NCBI RefSeq assembly: GCF_000987955.1
Contig: NZ_LAZU01000025.1
Span: forward strand, 186,001-250,000
DNA: 64,000 nt
Origin: Paenibacillus sp. DMB20
GTDB taxonomy: Bacteria; Bacillota; Bacilli; Paenibacillales; Paenibacillaceae
Direction: 5' to 3'
Positions 61,443 through 64,000 of this stretch are shown one piece after another (the first letter of the stretch is position 1; each line of letters starts with the position of its first letter). The translations under genes and the position numbers were made by a program. A model generated the notes under the pieces. It was not told the DNA's origin, searched no databases, and saw only the letters and a program-made list of their open reading frames with translations.

Positions 61443-63650
61443 ATGTCAAATTCATTTTTTCGCAAATCGATGATTTTGTGTCTGTCGGTGCTTATGTTAA
61501 TCTCTCCGCTTGCGGCCAATGCCGATGGAGCGGAGGCGAACAGCCCCGCTGCCACGTTCGGGCAGCCGGTGGACCTGGGGTCTCCGATCCAGCAAATCAG
61601 CATTTTTGACAGCGCTTATAACCAAGTTGACGGCAGCGATTACATGTATACGACCGTAAGCGGAACACCCGCGGTATTAAACGTCATCAACCTGAATACC
61701 TACAAAATCGTCAATACCGTGCCTCTGGAAGGCAGCGAGCAGGCCTGGGTGCATCAAGCGGATAAAAATGGAAGCGTTTACGTCGGCTCGACATCCAACA
61801 TATTGTATCGTTATGACGCATCTTCCGGAAAGATCGAACGGTTGGGCGTCCCGATCCCGGGCGAGGGCGGCATCTGGTCGATGACGCTTGATGATGACGG
61901 GAACGTTTATGGAGGAACGTTTCCGGGAGGGAAGGTTTTTAGATATGACGCTGCCCGCAAACAATTCACCGATTTCGGCAGCGCGGTGGAGGGGCAGCAG
62001 TATGTCCGGTCCATGGCTTATCACGGCGGCTACGTATATGCGGGTACAGGCTCTACCGGACATTTGATCCGAATCGATCCGGCAACCGGCGCCAAAGACG
62101 AAATACCGCTAAAGCCGATCCCGGGGGTTGACGCCTATCCGTTCGTGTACAATCTCGATGTGGCGGGAGACTATTTGTTTGCCCATTTGTCAGGCGGTTC
62201 CGTAAAGCAGTTAATCGTCTATGATCTGGTCAACAAGCAATGGCTGGACACGGCAATCGAAGGGTACGACGGGGTGAAAGTATCTCCCGAACGGAACGGA
62301 AAGGTTTACTTTTTGCAGAACAAGAAACTGGTGTCCTTTGATCTGGCCTCTCATGAAGTTCGGGATACGGGCATAGCGCAGACGATGTCCATGAAGAATT
62401 CCGGCTGGATAGGAACGAACGCTCAAGAAAAGCTGGTCAGCATCCAATTCAACGGAATCGTCACGCTAATGCAGCCTGAGAAAGGGGTTCGCGAGGAGCT
62501 TCATCCGATCGTGGAAGGGCAAAGCGCGCCGCTTCACGTTCTGGAAAAAGGCCCGGACGGCAGCCTGTACATGAGCGCCTACCCAAGCGCTAACGCCGCC
62601 CGTTATAATCCCGCTACCAAGTCCAGGGAGATGTTTACCATGAATCAGGCGGAAAGCATGGGGGCCTACGGCGGCAAGCTGTATATCGGCATATACCCCG
62701 GCGCCCAGATCCATGAGCTCTCGCCTGATCTTCCTTTCAAGCTCAATGAAAACCCGCTTTACAAATTCAGCGTCGGCGAAGAGCAGGACCGGCCGTATGT
62801 GTTTGCGGCAGGGGATGACAAGGTGTTCTTCGGAACGGTTCCTCTGTACGGAAAGCTTGGCGGATCGCTGGTGACCTACGAACCGGCCTCCGTTACGTCG
62901 GTTACATATTCGGTTTACAGAAACGTCGTGCAGGATCAAAGCATCGTCGGTCTTGCCTATAAAGACGGAAAGCTTTACGGCTCCACCAGCATTCACGGAG
63001 GTCTGGGAACGCAGCCGACGGCAAGCGAAGCTAAAATGTTTGTCTGGGATACGGAAAGGGGCAGCAAGTTGGCGGAGTTCACCCCGGCCTTGTCCACGGC
63101 CATAAAAAATCCGTTGATGATCAGCGGTTTAACCTTCGGTCCTGACGGCTTGCTCTGGGCAGCGGCGGACGGAATTATTTTTGCCGTAGACCCTGATACG
63201 CTTGAAGTCGTGAAAGAAGCCGCCATTTACCCCGGGGTTAAGGATTACGGCATGTGGAACCCCATTCACCTGCGTTGGGGACAGGACGGACTGCTATATA
63301 CGGATTTATACGGAAGGATAACGGTATTGGACGTTGGCACGATGAAGGCTGTTTATACCGGACCTGAAACCGGCTATATGGCCCTTGGCGACGACGGACA
63401 TATCTACTATGCAGAAGGAACGCGGCTAAAAATGATTCCGGTGAATGACAGCGAACCCGGCAATCCCGGCACGGCGCCTTCTGCAGATGTAAACGGCGAT
63501 GGAAGCGTGAACCTGCTCGATCTAATGTTGGTCGCTAAACATACGGGTATCCCGGTTTCGGATACAAACGCCCGCTTGGATCTGAATGGGGACGGCGTAA
63601 TCGATGTGGCCGATGTCGGGATCATAGGCTTATCGATGCTGGAGCATTGA
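61443..63650 (+). CDS. Secreted beta-propeller protein with C-terminal dockerin type I domain
   Basis: A 735-residue exported protein. The signal peptide (SMILCLSVLMLISPLAANA) leads to about 620 residues of propeller-like blades (VYVGSTSNILYRYDASSGKI, VYAGTGSTGHLIRIDPATGA, GKLYIGIYPGAQIHEL). The last 60 residues are a dockerin: two Ca-binding F-hand repeats DVNGDGSVNLLDLMLVAKH and DLNGDGVIDVADVGIIGL, joined by a short linker. Dockerins bind cohesins, and a cohesin-bearing protein is encoded 27 bp downstream, so the two are likely partners at the cell surface. GGGAGAGGGAAG precedes ATG 61443. No enzyme active site was seen. Confidence 0.88.
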   Translation: MSNSFFRKSMILCLSVLMLISPLAANADGAEANSPAATFGQPVDLGSPIQQISIFDSAYNQVDGSDYMYTTVSGTPAVLNVINLNTYKIVNTVPLEGSEQAWVHQADKNGSVYVGSTSNILYRYDASSGKIERLGVPIPGEGGIWSMTLDDDGNVYGGTFPGGKVFRYDAARKQFTDFGSAVEGQQYVRSMAYHGGYVYAGTGSTGHLIRIDPATGAKDEIPLKPIPGVDAYPFVYNLDVAGDYLFAHLSGGSVKQLIVYDLVNKQWLDTAIEGYDGVKVSPERNGKVYFLQNKKLVSFDLASHEVRDTGIAQTMSMKNSGWIGTNAQEKLVSIQFNGIVTLMQPEKGVREELHPIVEGQSAPLHVLEKGPDGSLYMSAYPSANAARYNPATKSREMFTMNQAESMGAYGGKLYIGIYPGAQIHELSPDLPFKLNENPLYKFSVGEEQDRPYVFAAGDDKVFFGTVPLYGKLGGSLVTYEPASVTSVTYSVYRNVVQDQSIVGLAYKDGKLYGSTSIHGGLGTQPTASEAKMFVWDTERGSKLAEFTPALSTAIKNPLMISGLTFGPDGLLWAAADGIIFAVDPDTLEVVKEAAIYPGVKDYGMWNPIHLRWGQDGLLYTDLYGRITVLDVGTMKAVYTGPETGYMALGDDGHIYYAEGTRLKMIPVNDSEPGNPGTAPSADVNGDGSVNLLDLMLVAKHTGIPVSDTNARLDLNGDGVIDVADVGIIGLSMLEH

Positions 63651-63676
63651 AATAACGAATAAGGAGAGGGTCGAAA

Positions 63677-64000
63677 ATGATGAAATGGATGCGAACCGTT
63701 GTACCTGCTGCGATACTGTGCCTCTTCATGGCAGGTTTCGCTCCGGTGACGGCGGTAGCCGTTCCTAATAATGAAAGCGTTATCTCGTTAAAGGCTGAAA
63801 TGCCGTCGGTTTCCAAGGGGGACGCAGTAAAAATCAAGGTATCCGTTCGCCATGCTGCGGATTTATACGGCATTCAGTTTGGAGTGAAATATGACGCCGC
63901 GAAATTAACGCTGAAGGAAGCTGCACCGACGGGAGGATATAACGATTTCGGCGGCATAAAGACAGACGCCCATCAGGGAACGGTGCTATTGCCTCTGCTG
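63677..64000 (+). CDS. Secreted cohesin-domain protein, N-terminal part only
   Basis: Truncated by the right edge; 108 residues are visible. The signal peptide (MMKWMRTVVPAAILCLFMAG, cleavage after PVTAVA) is followed by a cohesin-like beta-sandwich start: VISLKAEMPSVSKGDAVKIK, VSVRHAADLYGIQFGVKYD, AAKLTLKEAAPTGG. Cohesins capture dockerins; the gene before it encodes one. GGAGAGGG lies 6 nt before ATG 63677; a second ATG follows at once. The remaining domains, such as a surface anchor, are outside the window. Confidence 0.75.
   Translation, partial: MMKWMRTVVPAAILCLFMAGFAPVTAVAVPNNESVISLKAEMPSVSKGDAVKIKVSVRHAADLYGIQFGVKYDAAKLTLKEAAPTGGYNDFGGIKTDAHQGTVLLPLL

Noticed and set aside
1..64000. 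CRISPR arrays, tRNA and rRNA genes, prophage
   Set aside because: No regularly spaced repeats, no cloverleaf or rRNA-like sequence and no phage structural genes were noticed on reading; the only repeats are the 71-bp dispersed element.

Overview
The window looks like a chromosomal segment of a spore-forming Bacillota, most probably Paenibacillus or a close relative. The evidence is a gerA-type spore germination operon, LplB/LplC-type carbohydrate ABC permeases beside a membrane-bound AraC regulator, SR1P and CcpN homologues, strong AGGAGG ribosome binding sites, and frequent TTG and GTG starts. No rRNA, tRNA, CRISPR array, prophage or active insertion sequence was seen.

Layout. 0-2.5 kb: a partial CGNR-type regulator, an epoxide hydrolase and an EamA transporter. 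2.8-9.1 kb: a carbohydrate-uptake operon with two permeases, a binding lipoprotein, a beta-helix protein and a 2-hydroxyacid dehydrogenase. A GNAT acetyltransferase and a large Cache-like/AraC regulator follow (to 12.9 kb), then an S9 peptidase. 15.2-18.5 kb: a gluconeogenesis-control cluster with two tandem SR1P-like peptides, CcpN, the PPDK/PEP-synthase regulatory protein and GlpX. 18.7-25.1 kb: small membrane proteins, DegV, a J-domain protein, YitT, the KDPG pair eda/kdgK and a 27-residue holin-like toxin. 25.4-30.9 kb: a GntR-LacI type repressor, a GH38 alpha-mannosidase and a stalk-domain protein. 31-35 kb: a ger operon. 35.1-37.1 kb: a putative type VII secreted lipase module. 37.4-42.4 kb: a DUF2062 protein, a PadR trio, an MFS transporter and FabV. 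42.7-52.8 kb: ROK regulator, asparaginase, Opp-type ABC transporter, M17 aminopeptidase and CutC. 52.9-58.2 kb: a chemoreceptor-like protein and a three-gene unit of a DDE-dead integrase-like protein, an FAD oxidoreductase and DUF5692. 58.6-64 kb: an ECF sigma/anti-sigma pair, a MORN protein, and adjacent dockerin- and cohesin-containing secreted proteins.

The points most worth a second look are: (1) the lipase, WXG-like partner and lipoprotein locus, which matches the reversed-domain type VII effector layout; (2) the domesticated integrase, FAD enzyme and DUF5692 unit; (3) the SR1P-SR1P-CcpN-YqfL-GlpX cluster with CcpN-like boxes over a good promoter; (4) a 71-bp dispersed palindromic repeat that looks terminator-like at both ends; (5) the adjacent cohesin and dockerin genes.

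Quality note. Six genes (ccpN, glpX, asparaginase, oppA, oppD, cutC) each look as if exactly one base is missing, and all keep clean coding on both sides. Uncorrected sequencing indels explain this better than six independent gene deaths, so the 'pseudogene' labels here mean 'reading frame broken in this sequence'.
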